DNA of 64,000 bases. Origin: Roseomonas marmotae. Its GTDB lineage: Bacteria; Pseudomonadota; Alphaproteobacteria; Acetobacterales; Acetobacteraceae. The notes under the pieces are model-generated. The model ran no database searches. It was not told the DNA's origin and was given only the letters and a program-made list of their open reading frames with translations. Shown piece by piece: positions 28,979 through 43,128 of this stretch. The translations under genes and the position numbers were made by a program. Each line of letters starts with the position of its first letter. Position 1 is the stretch's first letter. The stretch is from positions 1,687,501-1,751,500 of the forward strand of contig NZ_CP061091.1 of assembly GCF_017654485.1 (NCBI RefSeq), written 5' to 3'.

Positions 28979-30760
28979 GAAACATGTTCTTAACGGGAAG
29001 CTCATAAAAATGCCACAGGCGCCGGTTTACAGCCTTCATCTTGCGTTGCTCCGCCAAAGCCTCCCTGGACTGGGCGTGGATGGCGTGCTGGTGCCAAGGA
29101 GCGACGAGTTCCTGGGGGAATACGTGCCGCCCAGCTCTGAGCGAATTGCATGGCTGACCGGATTTACCGGGTCTGCTGGCATGGCGGTGGTGCTTCAGGA
29201 CCGCGCCGCCGTCTTCACCGATGGCCGCTATACCACCCAGGTGGCGGCGCAGACCGACCCGGCGCTGTGGGAACGGCGCCACCTGATCGAGCAGCCGCCG
29301 CAGGAATGGCTGGCGGAACACGCGGCGGGCCTGCGCATCGGCTATGACCCGCGCCTGCATCCGCAATCCTTCATCGACAAGATGACCGGCTCGGGCGCCG
29401 TGCTGGTGCCACTGGCGGCCAATCCCATCGACGATATCTGGCGGGACCGGCCGGCTCCGCCGCAGGCGCCCGCCGTGCCGCAGCCGCTCGACCTTGCCGG
29501 CCAGTCCAGCGAGGAGAAGCGCGCCGCCGCCGCCGCGGCCCTGCGGGCGGCCGGCGAGGACGCGGCCGTTCTGGCCGATGCCCATTCCGTCGCCTGGCTG
29601 CTGAATATCCGTGGCGGGGACCTCTCCTACACCCCTCTGGCCCTGGGCAGCGCCATCCTGCATGCCGATGCCTCGGTGGACCTCTTCATGGAGCCCGCCA
29701 AGCTCGGGCCCGAAACCCGTGCTTATCTGGGTAACCGCGTCACCATCCATCCGCCGGCCGCGCTGGGCGAGGTGCTGGCTGGCCTGGGTGGCCGCCGCGT
29801 GAGGCTGGACCCGGATCTGACGCCGGTCTGGTACGCCGCCACGCTCCAGGAGGCCGGCGCTCACCTGATCCAGGGTGAGGACCCCGTCCGCCTGCCGCGC
29901 GCCTGCAAGAACCCGGTGGAGCAGGAGGGGGCCCGCACCGCCCATCGCCGGGACGCGCTGGCCATGGTGCGCTTCCTGGCCTGGTTCAGCGCCGAGGCAC
30001 CGAAGGGCGGGCTGACCGAGATCTCGGCCGCCGAGCGGCTGCTGGCCTTCCGCGCCGCGCTGCCGCTGTTCCGGGCCGAGAGCTTCCCCGCCATTTCCGG
30101 CGCGGGCGAGAATGGCGCCATCATCCATTACCGCGCCGAGCCCGGGACCAACCGGCCCATCCGCGCCGATGAATGCTACCTGATCGACAGCGGTGCTCAG
30201 TTCACCGACGGCACCACCGATGTCACCCGCACGCTCTGGACCGGCCCCGGCAGGCCACCGGCGGATCTGGTGGAGCGCTATACCCGCGTGCTGCGAGGGC
30301 ATGTGGCGCTCTCCACCCTGCGCTTCCCGCAGGGGGCGGCGGGTCCGCATCTGGACGCGGTGGCGCGGCGGCCATTGTGGGATGTGGGGCTGGATTATGA
30401 CCACGGCACCGGCCATGGCGTCGGCAGCTTCCTTTCCGTGCATGAGGGGCCGGTCGCCTTCAGCCGCGCGGCCAAACCCGTGCCGCTGCGCCCCGGCATG
30501 ATCCTCTCCAACGAGCCCGGCTTCTACCTGCCAGGCGCCTATGGCATCCGCATCGAGAACCTGCTGCTCACCCGACAGGCCCAGGAGTTTCCCGGCCAAG
30601 CCAAGCCCTTCCTGGATTTCGAGACGCTGACGCTGGCGCCATACGAGCGCCGGCTGATTGATGTCGCGCTGCTGACGGCGGAGGAGCGCGCCTGGATCGA
30701 TGCCTATCACGCCCGCGTGCTGGCGGAAGTCGGCCAAGGGCTGGAAGAGGAGGTGGCGGA

Positions 30761-33719
<2,959 letters not shown>

Positions 33720-35399
33720 TTAGACCGCGCCGTCCAGCAGGCTATCGGCCGCCGCGCGCGCCGCCGCCGTCACCGTCTCGCCAGCCAGCATGCGGGCCAG
33801 TTCCTCGCGCCGGGTAGTGGCATCCAGCACCTCCACCCGCGTCTCCGCCCGGTCGGCGCGGATGCCCTTGGAGACGCGCAGATGCCGCGCGCCACGGGCC
33901 GCCACCTGCGGGCTATGCGTCACCACCAGCACCTGAAGCCGCTCCGCCACGCGGGCCAGCCGCTCCCCAACCGCTGCTGCCGTGGCGCCACCGACGCCGC
34001 TATCCACCTCGTCGAAGACCAGCGTGGGCACGGGCGAGCCGCGCGCCAGCACCACCTTCAGCGCCAGCATCAGCCGCGACAACTCGCCGCCGGAGGCGAT
34101 CTTCTCCAACTGCCCCGGCTTCTGACCGGGATTGGTGGTGACGAGGAAGATGATGCGGTCCAGGCCGTCGCTGGCCCAGCCACGCTCATCCCGCCGCTCG
34201 ATGGAAATATGCAGCCGCGCCCGCTCCAGCTTCAGCGGCTTCAGCTCGCGCGCCACGGCCTCTTCCAGCCTGCCGGCGGTGGCGCGGCGGGAGGCGGAGA
34301 GGGCCTGCGCCACTTCGAGGTAGCGCGCCCTGGCGGCGGTGGCGGCGGCTTCCAGTGCCGTGGCGCGCTCCGCTCCCGCATCCAGGGCGGAAAGGCGGGC
34401 CTTCAGCTCCCGCAGCAGCGTTGGCAGCTCGACGACGGGCACCGCATGCTTCCGGGCGGCGGCACGGAGGGCGAAAAGGCGCTCCTCGACATGTTCCAGC
34501 CGGCGCGGGTCGGGCGCGATACCCTGGGAGAGGCGCTCCAGCAGGTTCTCCGCCTCGGCCAGCGCATCTTGGGCTTGGCCCAGCGCGGCGATAGCGGGGG
34601 CGGCTTCCTCATTCGGCGGCGGCAGGCGCTCCAGCGCCCGGGCGGCATTGCGCAGCGCGGCGGCGGGGCTGGTGCCGCCGCGGCGGTCGCGCGGCTGCAA
34701 TTCGGCCAGGGCGGAGGCGACGGCCTCGGCGCGGCGCTCGCCCTGCTGCATGGTCTGGCGCTCCTGCGCCAGCGAGTCTTCCTCGCCCTCTTCCGGGCCG
34801 AGGCTGTCCAGTTCATCGACGGCGTGGCGCAGCCATTCCTCGTCGCGCTGCGCGCTGGCGATGGCCTCGCGCGCCGCTTCCAGTTCCCGCTCGGCACCGC
34901 GCCAGGCGCGGAAGGCCTCGGAGACCTCGGCACGGGCGGCGTCCAGCCCGCCGAAGGCGTCCAGCAGCCCGGCATGGCTGGCGGGATCGGCGAGGCCGAC
35001 CTGGTCATGCTGCCCCTGCACCTCGACCAGCAGCGTGGCCAGCCGCCGCAGCAGGCCGACGCCCACGGGGTCGTCATTCACGAAGGCGCGGGAACGGCCA
35101 TCGGCCTGCACCACACGGCGCAGCACCAGCTCGTCCTCCGCCACGATTCCCTGCTCCGTCAGCAGGGCGAGGGCCGGGTGGCCGGGGGGGAGGTGGAAGC
35201 TGGCCATGACGCTGGCCTGGGACTGGCCGGCGCGCACCATACCCGCATCGGCCCGCTGGCCCAGGGCCAGCCCCAGGCTGTCCAGCAGGATGGACTTGCC
35301 GGCGCCGGTCTCGCCGGTCAGCACCGTCAGGCCGGCGCCGAGGGCGAGATCCAGCCGTTCGATCAGAACGACATCGCGGATGGCGAGCGAGACCAGCAT
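33720..35399 (-). CDS. recN: DNA repair protein RecN
   Basis: An SMC-like ATPase that helps join DNA ends in double-strand break repair. It has 559 residues. The N-terminal head has Walker A TGETGAGKSILLDSLG; the central 300 residues are coiled-coil rich in Glu, Ala and Arg; the C-terminal head has SGGELSRLMLALK and LVFDEVDSGVGGATAAAVGE, followed by VLVVTHSPQVAARGARHL. It lies 10 bases after bamD and 18 before ligA, the usual alphaproteobacterial order. Confidence 0.96.
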   Translation of the reverse strand: MLVSLAIRDVVLIERLDLALGAGLTVLTGETGAGKSILLDSLGLALGQRADAGMVRAGQSQASVMASFHLPPGHPALALLTEQGIVAEDELVLRRVVQADGRSRAFVNDDPVGVGLLRRLATLLVEVQGQHDQVGLADPASHAGLLDAFGGLDAARAEVSEAFRAWRGAERELEAAREAIASAQRDEEWLRHAVDELDSLGPEEGEEDSLAQERQTMQQGERRAEAVASALAELQPRDRRGGTSPAAALRNAARALERLPPPNEEAAPAIAALGQAQDALAEAENLLERLSQGIAPDPRRLEHVEERLFALRAAARKHAVPVVELPTLLRELKARLSALDAGAERATALEAAATAARARYLEVAQALSASRRATAGRLEEAVARELKPLKLERARLHISIERRDERGWASDGLDRIIFLVTTNPGQKPGQLEKIASGGELSRLMLALKVVLARGSPVPTLVFDEVDSGVGGATAAAVGERLARVAERLQVLVVTHSPQVAARGARHLRVSKGIRADRAETRVEVLDATTRREELARMLAGETVTAAARAAADSLLDGAV

Positions 35400-35409
35400 G
35401 CCGCTGGCC

Positions 35410-36255
35410 TCAGAAGATCCAGTTGAGGCTACGCTTCACGAAGCCGGGGCGGTCGCCCTGCGCCGGCGCGGCGCCCTCCACCAGCAGGGCATAGGAGTCC
35501 TGGTACCAGCTGTTGCCGGGATAGTTGTGGCCCAGCACGCTGGCGGTCTTCCGGGCCTCATCCACCAGCCCGAGGGAGAGGTAGATCTCGGTCAGGCGGT
35601 GCAGCGCCTCGGGGACATGGTTGGTGGTCTGATACTGATCCACCACGCGGCGGAAGCGCCCGATGGCGGCCTGCGGCAATCCGCGCGCCTGGTAGAAGCG
35701 GCCGACCTCCATCTCCTGCCCCGCCAGATGGTCGCGGGCCAGGTCCATCTTCAGCGAGGCGTCACGCGCGTAGGAAGTGTCGGGGAAGCGGTTCACGACT
35801 TCCTGCAACTGCGCCAGAGCCAGCTCGGTGCCCTTCTGGTCCCGCTGCGAATCGACGATCTGCTCGTAGTAGCAGAGCGAGCGCAGGTAATAGGCATAGG
35901 CGATATCGCGATGCCCGGGATGCAGCTGGATGAAGCGGTTCAGCCCGCCGATGGCCTCGGTGTAGCGGTTCCGCTGGTAGTCGGAATAGGCCGACATCAG
36001 CGTGGCGCTGGTGGCCCAGGTGGAATAGGGGTGCTCCCGTTCCACCGTGTCGAAAAGGCCCTGGGCATCGGCGTAGCGCTCCTGCCGCAGGGCATCCATC
36101 CCGGCGGCATAGAGGGCATCGGGCGACTCGGCCGAGAGATCGGCGCGGGGTGCCAGGGAATCGTCCTTGCCATTCCACTGCGAGCAGGCGCCAAGCCAGA
36201 GCGGCGCGGCCAGCAGCAGGGTGAGGCGAAGGGAGTGGTGGAGACGGGTGCGCAT
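35410..36255 (-). CDS. bamD: outer membrane assembly lipoprotein BamD
   Basis: BamD is the essential lipoprotein partner of BamA in inserting outer-membrane proteins. The 281-residue product has a signal with lipobox LGAC (Cys24), then TPR-like repeats: ALYAAGMDALRQERYADAQG, FIQLHPGHRDIAYAYYLRSL, LQEVVNRFPDTSYARDASLK and VGRFYQARGLPQAAIGRFRR. Length and motifs match the family. It lies between lpxC and recN on the same strand. Confidence 0.95.
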   Translation of the reverse strand: MRTRLHHSLRLTLLLAAPLWLGACSQWNGKDDSLAPRADLSAESPDALYAAGMDALRQERYADAQGLFDTVEREHPYSTWATSATLMSAYSDYQRNRYTEAIGGLNRFIQLHPGHRDIAYAYYLRSLCYYEQIVDSQRDQKGTELALAQLQEVVNRFPDTSYARDASLKMDLARDHLAGQEMEVGRFYQARGLPQAAIGRFRRVVDQYQTTNHVPEALHRLTEIYLSLGLVDEARKTASVLGHNYPGNSWYQDSYALLVEGAAPAQGDRPGFVKRSLNWIF

Positions 36256-36302
36256 CGCGGTGGCTCTATACCACGCCGCGCGGTGCGGCGACCAGGGGGC
36301 GG

Positions 36303-37256
36303 TCAGGCAGCCACCGTCTCCCGCAGGGCCGGCTGGCTGACCGAAAGGGCCAAGGCATCATTCTGCTCCCAGCGCCAGGCGGCAGGATCAGCCAGCAGGG
36401 CGCGCAGCAGGCGGTTGTTCAGCGCGTGGCCGGAACGCTCGCCCCGGAAGCGACCCCGCAGCGGCGCGCCGGCCATGGCCAGGTCACCCACCACGTCCAG
36501 CAGCTTGTGCCGCACGAATTCGTCACTGTGGCGGAGCCCGCCGGGGTTCAGCACGGTCGTGCCGTCTACCACCACCGCATTGGACAGGCTGCCGCCCAAC
36601 GCCAGGCCGGCGGCGCGCAGGCGCTCGATATCCGCGGCCAGGGTGAAGGTGCGGGCATCGGCCAGCAGGGCGCGGAAGGCATTCTCCGTCACCAGGGTCG
36701 CCATGGTCTGGCGGCCGATGGCGGTGCCGGCGAAGTCGATGGCCAGCTGGGCCTCCAGGCCCGGGGTGGGGTTGGGGGAAAGCTCGGCCCAGGCCGCGCC
36801 GGGACCCTCGCCATCCTGGACCCGGACGGTCTTCAGCACTTCGATCCGGCTGCGGGCTTCCAGGCTCTCCACCGTGCCGGCGCAGTCGATCAGGAAGAGG
36901 AATGGCGCGGCCGAGCCGTCCATGATCGGCACTTCCGGCCCATTCAGCTCGATCAAGACGTCGTCGATGCCGCAGGCGGACAGGGCCGCCATCACATGCT
37001 CGACCGTGCCGACGCGCACCTCGGGCCGCCCCGGCATCACCAGCGCGGTGCAGAGGCGGGTATCGCCCACCCAGTCATACCGTGCGGGAAGGTCAAGGCC
37101 GAGGTCGGTGCGGCGGAAGACGATTCCATGGCCGGAGGGGGCGGGGCGAAGGGTCAGGCTGACGCGCTGGCCGGAGTGAAGGCCGATGCCCACGCAGCCG
37201 ATCGGCGCCTTCAGCGTCTTCCGCCGCCCGGTCTGAACTGTCAGGGAGCCGTCCAT
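36303..37256 (-). CDS. lpxC: UDP-3-O-acyl-N-acetylglucosamine deacetylase
   Basis: Zinc enzyme for the committed step of lipid A synthesis. The 317-residue product starts MDGSLTVQTGRRKTLKAPIG. Metal-binding His is in RVGTVEHVMAALSACGIDDV; other metal and catalytic residues are in VRHKLLDVVGDL and the following GRFRGERSGHALNN. SGQRVSLTLRPAPSGHGIVF is typical of the N-terminal domain. The ATG at 37256 has AGAGG nine bases upstream; the longer in-frame reading from 37352 lacks similarity. It has its own leader after the ftsZ terminator, so it probably has its own promoter. Confidence 0.96.
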   Translation of the reverse strand: MDGSLTVQTGRRKTLKAPIGCVGIGLHSGQRVSLTLRPAPSGHGIVFRRTDLGLDLPARYDWVGDTRLCTALVMPGRPEVRVGTVEHVMAALSACGIDDVLIELNGPEVPIMDGSAAPFLFLIDCAGTVESLEARSRIEVLKTVRVQDGEGPGAAWAELSPNPTPGLEAQLAIDFAGTAIGRQTMATLVTENAFRALLADARTFTLAADIERLRAAGLALGGSLSNAVVVDGTTVLNPGGLRHSDEFVRHKLLDVVGDLAMAGAPLRGRFRGERSGHALNNRLLRALLADPAAWRWEQNDALALSVSQPALRETVAA

Positions 37257-37409
37257 TACTTGCCTCTGATCCTCCGTCGCCCATGGGCAGCCGGTCTGGA
37301 ATGCTGCGGGCAGCGCCTTAAATGGCACTGCTGCGGCGGTGCGGCGAGTCAAGCCTTGTTACCGCGTATTTCCAGATAAGCCATTGATATGACGCCGTTG
37401 GTGCAATGC

Positions 37410-37440
37410 AAAAAGGCCCCCATGTGGCATGGGGGCCTTT
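37410..37440 (-). terminator. intrinsic terminator after ftsZ
   Basis: A perfect 13-bp stem (37412-37424 with 37428-37440) closes on a 3-base loop. On the minus strand the right arm ends in a T5 run (37414 to 37410). It lies 26 bases past the ftsZ stop codon. The stem is symmetrical enough to work in both directions. It marks the end of the long dcw transcript before lpxC. Confidence 0.9.
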
Positions 37441-37465
37441 GAGCTTTGTCGCAGTGCGTCGCGGC

Positions 37466-39061
37466 TTAGTTGCTCTGGCGGCGCAGGAAGGTCGGGATAT
37501 CCAGGCCGTTCATGTCCTCCGGCTGGGGCTGGGCCGGGGGCTGCGCGGCCGGCTGCGGCGCGGCGGCACGGGGTGCCGGAGCGGGCGGAGTCGTATCGCC
37601 CTCGGCGCCGAGGTTGCGGCGCATCAGGCCCGTGGCCTTGCGGAACAGGCTGAAGCCGCTGCTGGTCGACGCCGGCGGCACGGAGCTGGGTGCGGGCGCG
37701 GCCACGGGGCGATTCGCCGTCGGGGCGGCGCGCAGCTGCGGATCGGCCTGGCCGGCGATGCTGGCCGGCGTGTCCTCCGGGGAGGGCGCCTCATAGCCAT
37801 AATGCGCCTGGCTTTCCGCGAAGCCCGCCGGGGCGGCCGGCGGCTGGGCGGAAGCGGTGCTGGGCGCCATGCCGGCCGGGCGGCGCGGCGCGCCCGCCAT
37901 CGGGCCCACGCGCAGCGGGCCGGCCATCGAGGCCGCGGTCTGCGGCACGGCGGCGCGGGGTGCCACGGGCGCGCCCATCACGCCGCGCGGCTGGCCCTGC
38001 TGCGGCATGGCCGTGTTGGACATGGCGTTCGCCGGCCCGGCGCCGCCACCCATGGCCACCAGCTTCGGCCGCTCGGCCTGCTGGTCCTGCACGGCGTCTA
38101 TGCCGGTGGCGACCACCGAGACACGGATGCGGCCATTCATGTCCTCATCGACCGAGGAGCCGAAGATGATGTTGGCATCCTCGTCCACTTCGCTGCGGAT
38201 GCGGTTGGCCGCGGCATCCACCTCGAACAGCGTCATGTCGTAGCCGCCGGTGATGTTGATCAGCACGCCCTTGGCGCCGAGCATGGAGGTATCCTCCAGC
38301 AGCGGGTTGCTGATCGCGGCTTCGGCCGCCTTCACCGCGCGGTCCTCGCCCTCGCCCTCGCCGGTGCCCATCATCGCCTTGCCCATCTCCGCCATCACGG
38401 TGCGGATATCGGCGAAGTCGAGGTTCACCAGGCCGGGGTTGACCATCAGGTCCGTCACGCCGCGCACGCCCATGTAAAGCACGTCGTCGGCCATCTTGAA
38501 GGCTTCGGCGAAGGTGGTGCGCTCATTCGCCTTGCGGAAGAGATTCTGGTTCGGGATGACGATCAGCGTGTCCACGTAGGACTGCAGGTCATCCAGGCCG
38601 GCTTCCGCCGCGCGGCGGCGCTTCGGGCCTTCGAAGTCGAAGGGCTTCGTCACGACGCCCAGAGTCAGGATGCCACGCTCGCGCGCCATGCGCGCGATGA
38701 CCGGCGCCGCGCCGGTGCCCGTGCCGCCGCCCATGCCGCAGGTGATGAACACCATGTGCATGCCTTCGAGGTGACGGGCCAGATCCTCCGTCGCCTCCTC
38801 TGCCGCGGCGCGGCCGATCTCCGGCTTCGCGCCGGCGCCCAGGCCTTGCGTCAGATGCGGGCCCAGTTGCACGCGGCGTTCAGCGCGGCTGTGCACCAGC
38901 GCCTGCGCGTCGGTATTCGCCACCAGGAACTCGACGCCGTCGAGGCCCATGGCGATCATGTTGTTGACGGCGTTGCAGCCCGCGCCGCCAACGCCGACGA
39001 CGGTGATTCTTGGACTGAAATCCGTGTGCTGCTGGCGCGGGATGGTCAGGTTCAGCGTCAT
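37466..39061 (-). CDS. ftsZ: cell division protein FtsZ
   Basis: The tubulin-like GTPase that forms the Z ring. The 531-residue product starts [20 protein letters not shown], with a clean AAGGAGAG upstream. The GTP-binding core has [16 protein letters not shown] and [20 protein letters not shown]; the T7 synergy loop is [20 protein letters not shown]. After about residue 320 a long Pro/Ala/Gln-rich linker leads to the conserved C-terminal peptide [13 protein letters not shown], which binds FtsA and other partners. The linker of roughly 200 residues is long but usual for alphaproteobacteria. Confidence 0.97.
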   Translation of the reverse strand: MTLNLTIPRQQHTDFSPRITVVGVGGAGCNAVNNMIAMGLDGVEFLVANTDAQALVHSRAERRVQLGPHLTQGLGAGAKPEIGRAAAEEATEDLARHLEGMHMVFITCGMGGGTGTGAAPVIARMARERGILTLGVVTKPFDFEGPKRRRAAEAGLDDLQSYVDTLIVIPNQNLFRKANERTTFAEAFKMADDVLYMGVRGVTDLMVNPGLVNLDFADIRTVMAEMGKAMMGTGEGEGEDRAVKAAEAAISNPLLEDTSMLGAKGVLINITGGYDMTLFEVDAAANRIRSEVDEDANIIFGSSVDEDMNGRIRVSVVATGIDAVQDQQAERPKLVAMGGGAGPANAMSNTAMPQQGQPRGVMGAPVAPRAAVPQTAASMAGPLRVGPMAGAPRRPAGMAPSTASAQPPAAPAGFAESQAHYGYEAPSPEDTPASIAGQADPQLRAAPTANRPVAAPAPSSVPPASTSSGFSLFRKATGLMRRNLGAEGDTTPPAPAPRAAAPQPAAQPPAQPQPEDMNGLDIPTFLRRQSN

Positions 39062-39131
39062 GACAGCAACTCTCCTTGGGCGTGACCAGCGGCGTTGATC
39101 GGGCGGCGAATCGGCGTGTGTGCAGATTGCA

Positions 39132-40418
39132 TCAGACGCGGTCCCGAAGCCAGTTGACGAAACGAATAAATCGACCGCTGCCGCGTTCCGGACCGGGGTC
39201 CAGATCGAGCAGAGGGCGTCCTTCGCCGGCACCCCAGTGCAGTAGCCCCAGGGTTGTGGCGAAATCAGGGCCCATCGCGGATTCCGGAAGCCCTTGAACA
39301 GGCTGTGGTCGGCCGATCCGCACGGGTTTATCGAGCACGCGCGCGGCCAATTGCTGCACGCCGACCAGCTGACTTGCGCCGCCGGTCAAAACAACGCGCG
39401 CACCGGCCTCGCTGTCCAGCAACGCGCCTTCCAGCCGGTCACGCACCAGCTCCAACGTCTCTTCCAGGCGCGGGTTTATGATGCTGACCATCGCGGCGCG
39501 GGAAACCTGCACCAGCTGATCCTCATCCTCGCCCACCTGCGGGACGGAGAGCATTTCCTTCAGGTCGTTGCCGCCATCCAGGCAGCTGCCATGAAGGGTT
39601 TTCATCCGTTCAGCATGACTCACCGGCGTGGCGAGCCCGCGCGCGAGGTCGTTGGTGACCTGCCACCCACCCACCGGCAGCTGCGCGGTATGCATCAGGT
39701 GGCCGTCGCCATAGACGGCGACGCCCGTGGTGCCGCCGCCCATGTCGATGACGGTGGCGCCCAGCTGCTTCTCGTCATCCACCAGCACGGCCAGGGCGGC
39801 GGCGAAAGGCGCGCTGACCAGCTCCTCCACCTCCAGGTCGCAGCCGGCGAGGCAGAGACCAAGATTACGCAGCGCGGCGGATGAGGCATCGACCAGATGC
39901 AGCCGCGCGCCCAGCGTCTCACAGATCATGCCGCGCGGATCTTCGACGCCCGGCGTGGAATCGATGGTGAAGCCGAGCGTGGTGGCATGCACCGTCTCGC
40001 GCCCTTCCTCCATGGAACGGCGGCGGCCTTCACTGAGCACGGCGCGCAGATCGGCTTCCGTCACCGCGCGCCCGCCGATCGGCCACTGGATGTTCATCAG
40101 CCGTGAGGCAGGCTGTCCGCAGGAGAGGTTGACGATGGCGCCCGAGAGCTTGAGATCCGCCATCTCCTCCGCCTGCGCGACGGCGGCGCGGATGGAATGC
40201 TCGGCTTCCTGCAGGTCGACGATATTGCCGCCCTTCACGCCACGGGAACGTTGCCATCCATAGCCCAGCACGCGTGGGCGGCCGTCATTCTCCACTTTCC
40301 CGATCAGGCAGACGACCTTGGAGCTGCCGATATCCAGCACGCCATAGGGACCGCTGCGCGCGCGCTTGCGCTTCAGCAGCGGCGCCGTCTCGGTGGCAAG
40401 GCGGGGCAGGCGGTTCAT
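39132..40418 (-). CDS. ftsA: cell division protein FtsA
   Basis: An actin-like ATPase that tethers FtsZ to the membrane and recruits later divisome proteins. It has 428 residues. The phosphate 1 region is [20 protein letters not shown]; the SHS2 domain follows (INIQ-type stretch [20 protein letters not shown]); later ATP motifs are [20 protein letters not shown] and [17 protein letters not shown]. The C-terminus [12 protein letters not shown] is an amphipathic membrane-targeting helix. Its start overlaps the ftsQ stop by four bases. Confidence 0.96.
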   Translation of the reverse strand: MNRLPRLATETAPLLKRKRARSGPYGVLDIGSSKVVCLIGKVENDGRPRVLGYGWQRSRGVKGGNIVDLQEAEHSIRAAVAQAEEMADLKLSGAIVNLSCGQPASRLMNIQWPIGGRAVTEADLRAVLSEGRRRSMEEGRETVHATTLGFTIDSTPGVEDPRGMICETLGARLHLVDASSAALRNLGLCLAGCDLEVEELVSAPFAAALAVLVDDEKQLGATVIDMGGGTTGVAVYGDGHLMHTAQLPVGGWQVTNDLARGLATPVSHAERMKTLHGSCLDGGNDLKEMLSVPQVGEDEDQLVQVSRAAMVSIINPRLEETLELVRDRLEGALLDSEAGARVVLTGGASQLVGVQQLAARVLDKPVRIGRPQPVQGLPESAMGPDFATTLGLLHWGAGEGRPLLDLDPGPERGSGRFIRFVNWLRDRV

Positions 40419-41323
40419 CCTCGTCCCCGTCCACGGCTCTGGTTGCTTGCCGGCTGCTCGGGCCGCGGGTGCTGGCGCACCACCAGCCGGTCAGGCAGGC
40501 GCATGTCGATGCTGACCACCGGGCGGTCCAGCAACGCCTGCGACTTCTGCAATTCCGCCAGCCGCGTGATGGCCGCGGCCTCATGCCCCTCTGGCAGCAG
40601 GATATCGGTGCCGTTGTGCAACCGCAGGTTCCAGCGGCGCTGGCTGACATAGATCAGCGCCTGAACGCGGGCCCGCACATCGGGCGCCTGCTTCAACTCG
40701 TCAAAGACGGCGGCGCCGTGCTTGTGCGCGCCTTCGCCGACCAGCAGCGGCAGCGGACCGAAGGCATCCAGCGTATCGGCGGAAACGACGCGCCCGTCGC
40801 GGTCCACCACGGCGAAATCATTGTTGCGCTGCCAGATGGCGAAGGGCCGCCGCTCATGCAACTCCACCGTGATGTCGCCGGAGAGGTTGCGCTGCACCTC
40901 CGCGCGCTCGATCCAGGCGATGCTCTCCAGCCGCTGCCGCGCGGCCTCGGGCGAGAAGGCCAGCAGCGGGTCGCCGTTGCGGACGCCGATAGCGGCGCTG
41001 ATCAGCTCCTTCGGCGTGTTCTGCTGGCCGCGCACGACGATCTTCTGCACCACCAAGCCGGCCTGCGCGCCGATCTCCGCCACGCCCTCGTTCAACCAGG
41101 AGAAGCGGCCGGCCGGCTCCAGCGCGGCGAAGGCCACGCCACAGGCGCCGGCAGCGGCCAGCGTGCCGAGGCCGATCAGCGCCGGGCGCAGCAGCGGGCG
41201 GCGGCGGCGCAGCCAGAGCCGCAGGCTGCTGGGGCGCTGCGGCACGGGCGGGCGGGGGCGCGCGCCCTCGGAGGCCAGGCGGCTGCGCGGGGGCGCGCGC
41301 ATGGAGACGGGGTCATGGACCAT
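40415..41323 (-). CDS. ftsQ: cell division protein FtsQ
   Basis: A bitopic divisome protein that links FtsA/FtsZ to the periplasmic FtsBL-FtsWI complex. It has 302 residues: an Arg-rich cytoplasmic N-terminus, one transmembrane helix ([20 protein letters not shown]), then a POTRA domain ([20 protein letters not shown], then [20 protein letters not shown]) and the FtsQ beta domain with [20 protein letters not shown]. It overlaps ftsA by four bases and the ddl end by 11 bases. Confidence 0.94.
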   Translation of the reverse strand: MVHDPVSMRAPPRSRLASEGARPRPPVPQRPSSLRLWLRRRRPLLRPALIGLGTLAAAGACGVAFAALEPAGRFSWLNEGVAEIGAQAGLVVQKIVVRGQQNTPKELISAAIGVRNGDPLLAFSPEAARQRLESIAWIERAEVQRNLSGDITVELHERRPFAIWQRNNDFAVVDRDGRVVSADTLDAFGPLPLLVGEGAHKHGAAVFDELKQAPDVRARVQALIYVSQRRWNLRLHNGTDILLPEGHEAAAITRLAELQKSQALLDRPVVSIDMRLPDRLVVRQHPRPEQPASNQSRGRGRG

Positions 41324-42227
41324 GGCGGGCTTCCTGCACCATCCAGGCGCAAAGATCCGAAAAGCCGATGCCGCGGTAAGCGGCCTGCTCGGGCACCAGG
41401 CTCGTGCGGGTCATGCCGGGCTGGGTATTCACCTCCAGCAACACCACGCGGCCCGAGGCCTCGTCGTACCGCAGGTCGGAGCGCGAGACGCCGCGGCAGC
41501 CCAGCGCCTCATGCGCCGAGCGCGCGATCCGCATCGCCTCCTGCGCCACCGTCTCCGGCACCTGCGCGGGGATGGTGTGCTGGCTGCCGCCGGCAGCGTA
41601 TTTGGCCTCGTAGTCGTAGAAGATATGGCCGGTGCCGATCTCCGTCACCGCCAACGGCTCATCGCCCATCACGGCGACCGTCAGCTCGCGCCCGGGGATG
41701 TATTCCTCGGCCATGATCTGCGGGCCGAAGGACCAGCGGCGGGCGATATCGGCGCGGCGGTTATCGCCCTCGCGCAGGATCTCGACACCGACGGAGGACC
41801 CCTCGTTCACCGGCTTCACCACATAGGGGCGGGGCAGGGGATCGGCCGTTTCCAGCTCCTCCGGCGAGACGATGCGGTGCGCGGCCAGCGGCAGTCCGGC
41901 GGCGGCGAAGACCGCCTTGGCCGCATGCTTGTCCATGGCGACGGAGGAGGCGCGCACGCCGGAATGCGTATAGGGCAGCTTCAGCCAGTCCAGCACGCCC
42001 TGGATGCAGCCATCCTCGCCGAAGGGGCCATGCAGGGCGTTGAAGACGACATCCGGCCGCGCTTCCTGCAAGGCCGCGATCAGCGCCGGCAGGTCACGCG
42101 TCACCTCGATCGGCAGCACCTCGAACCCGGCATCGCGCAGGGCCGAGACCACCTGCGCCCCGGTGGCCAGGGACACCTCGCGCTCGGAGGAGAAGCCGCC
42201 TTGCAGGACCGCGACGCGGTGGGTCAT
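41313..42227 (-). CDS. ddl: D-alanine--D-alanine ligase
   Basis: Makes the D-Ala-D-Ala dipeptide for peptidoglycan. It is an ATP-grasp enzyme of 304 residues starting [20 protein letters not shown]. Other family sequences are [20 protein letters not shown], the ATP loop [20 protein letters not shown] and the metal-binding end [20 protein letters not shown]. The ATG at 42227 overlaps the murB stop by four bases. Confidence 0.96.
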   Translation of the reverse strand: MTHRVAVLQGGFSSEREVSLATGAQVVSALRDAGFEVLPIEVTRDLPALIAALQEARPDVVFNALHGPFGEDGCIQGVLDWLKLPYTHSGVRASSVAMDKHAAKAVFAAAGLPLAAHRIVSPEELETADPLPRPYVVKPVNEGSSVGVEILREGDNRRADIARRWSFGPQIMAEEYIPGRELTVAVMGDEPLAVTEIGTGHIFYDYEAKYAAGGSQHTIPAQVPETVAQEAMRIARSAHEALGCRGVSRSDLRYDEASGRVVLLEVNTQPGMTRTSLVPEQAAYRGIGFSDLCAWMVQEARHGP

Positions 42228-43120
42228 GACAGCGCCTCCCCGATACGCTTGATCTCCCATTCCAGCGTGATGCCGGACATGGCGCGCACCTTCTCCCGCA
42301 CCTCCTCGCCCAGCCCTTCCAGATCGGCGGCGGTGGCGTCGCCGAGGTTCAGGAGGAAGTTGCAATGCTTCTCCGACACCTGCGCGCCGCCGCGCCTCAG
42401 GCCACGGCAGCCGGCGGCATCGATCAGCGCCCAGGCCTTGCGGCCCGGCGGGTTCTTGAAGGTGGAGCCACCGGTGCGGGCGCGCACGGGCTGCGTCTCC
42501 TCCCGCGCCGCGCGGATGGCGCGCATCTGCGCGGCGATGGCATCCCGATCGCCGGGGCGCGCATGGAAGCGCGCGCGCACCACCACGCCGCCTTCGGGCA
42601 GGCTGGCGCGGCGATAGGCGAAGCCCAGCTCCGCGGCGGAGAGGCGCAGGAGGCCCCCGGGCGTCGCGATCTCGGCCCAGTCCAGCACGTCCTTCACCTC
42701 GGCCTCATAGGCGCCGGCATTCATCGCCACCGCGCCGCCGATGCTGCCGGGGATGCCGGAGAGGAAGGCCAGTCCATCCAGCCCGGCTTCCGCCGCGTGC
42801 TCGGCCACCGTAGCGTCCAGCGCGGCGGCGCCGGCAATGATGCCATCGGCTTCCACCACGATATCGGTGAAGCCGCGGGCCAGCTTCACCACGATGCCGC
42901 GCAGCCCGCCATCCCGCACCAGCAGGTTGGAGGCCGCGCCGATCACCGTCAGCGGCATGTCCCGGGGCCTGTCGCGCAGCAGCAGCAGCAGATCATCCAC
43001 ATCGGCGGGACGCACCAGCCATCCGGCGGGGCCGCCGACGCGGAACCAGGTGGTGGCGGCCAGCGGCGCATCCTGCTGCACGCGGCCGCGCAGCGGGGGA
43101 AGGGTGGCGCTTTCCGTCAT
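42224..43120 (-). CDS. murB: UDP-N-acetylmuramate dehydrogenase (MurB)
   Basis: A FAD enzyme that reduces enolpyruvyl-UDP-GlcNAc to UDP-MurNAc. From the ATG at 43120 it has 298 residues. FAD-binding sequences are [14 protein letters not shown] ([20 protein letters not shown]) and [20 protein letters not shown]; the active-site region includes [40 protein letters not shown] with the proton-donor Ser, and a C-terminal Glu block. An earlier GTG at 43132 overlaps the murC stop; the ATG has GAGG six bases upstream and is preferred. Confidence 0.95.
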   Translation of the reverse strand: MTESATLPPLRGRVQQDAPLAATTWFRVGGPAGWLVRPADVDDLLLLLRDRPRDMPLTVIGAASNLLVRDGGLRGIVVKLARGFTDIVVEADGIIAGAAALDATVAEHAAEAGLDGLAFLSGIPGSIGGAVAMNAGAYEAEVKDVLDWAEIATPGGLLRLSAAELGFAYRRASLPEGGVVVRARFHARPGDRDAIAAQMRAIRAAREETQPVRARTGGSTFKNPPGRKAWALIDAAGCRGLRRGGAQVSEKHCNFLLNLGDATAADLEGLGEEVREKVRAMSGITLEWEIKRIGEALS

Positions 43121-43128
43121 GCCGGGCC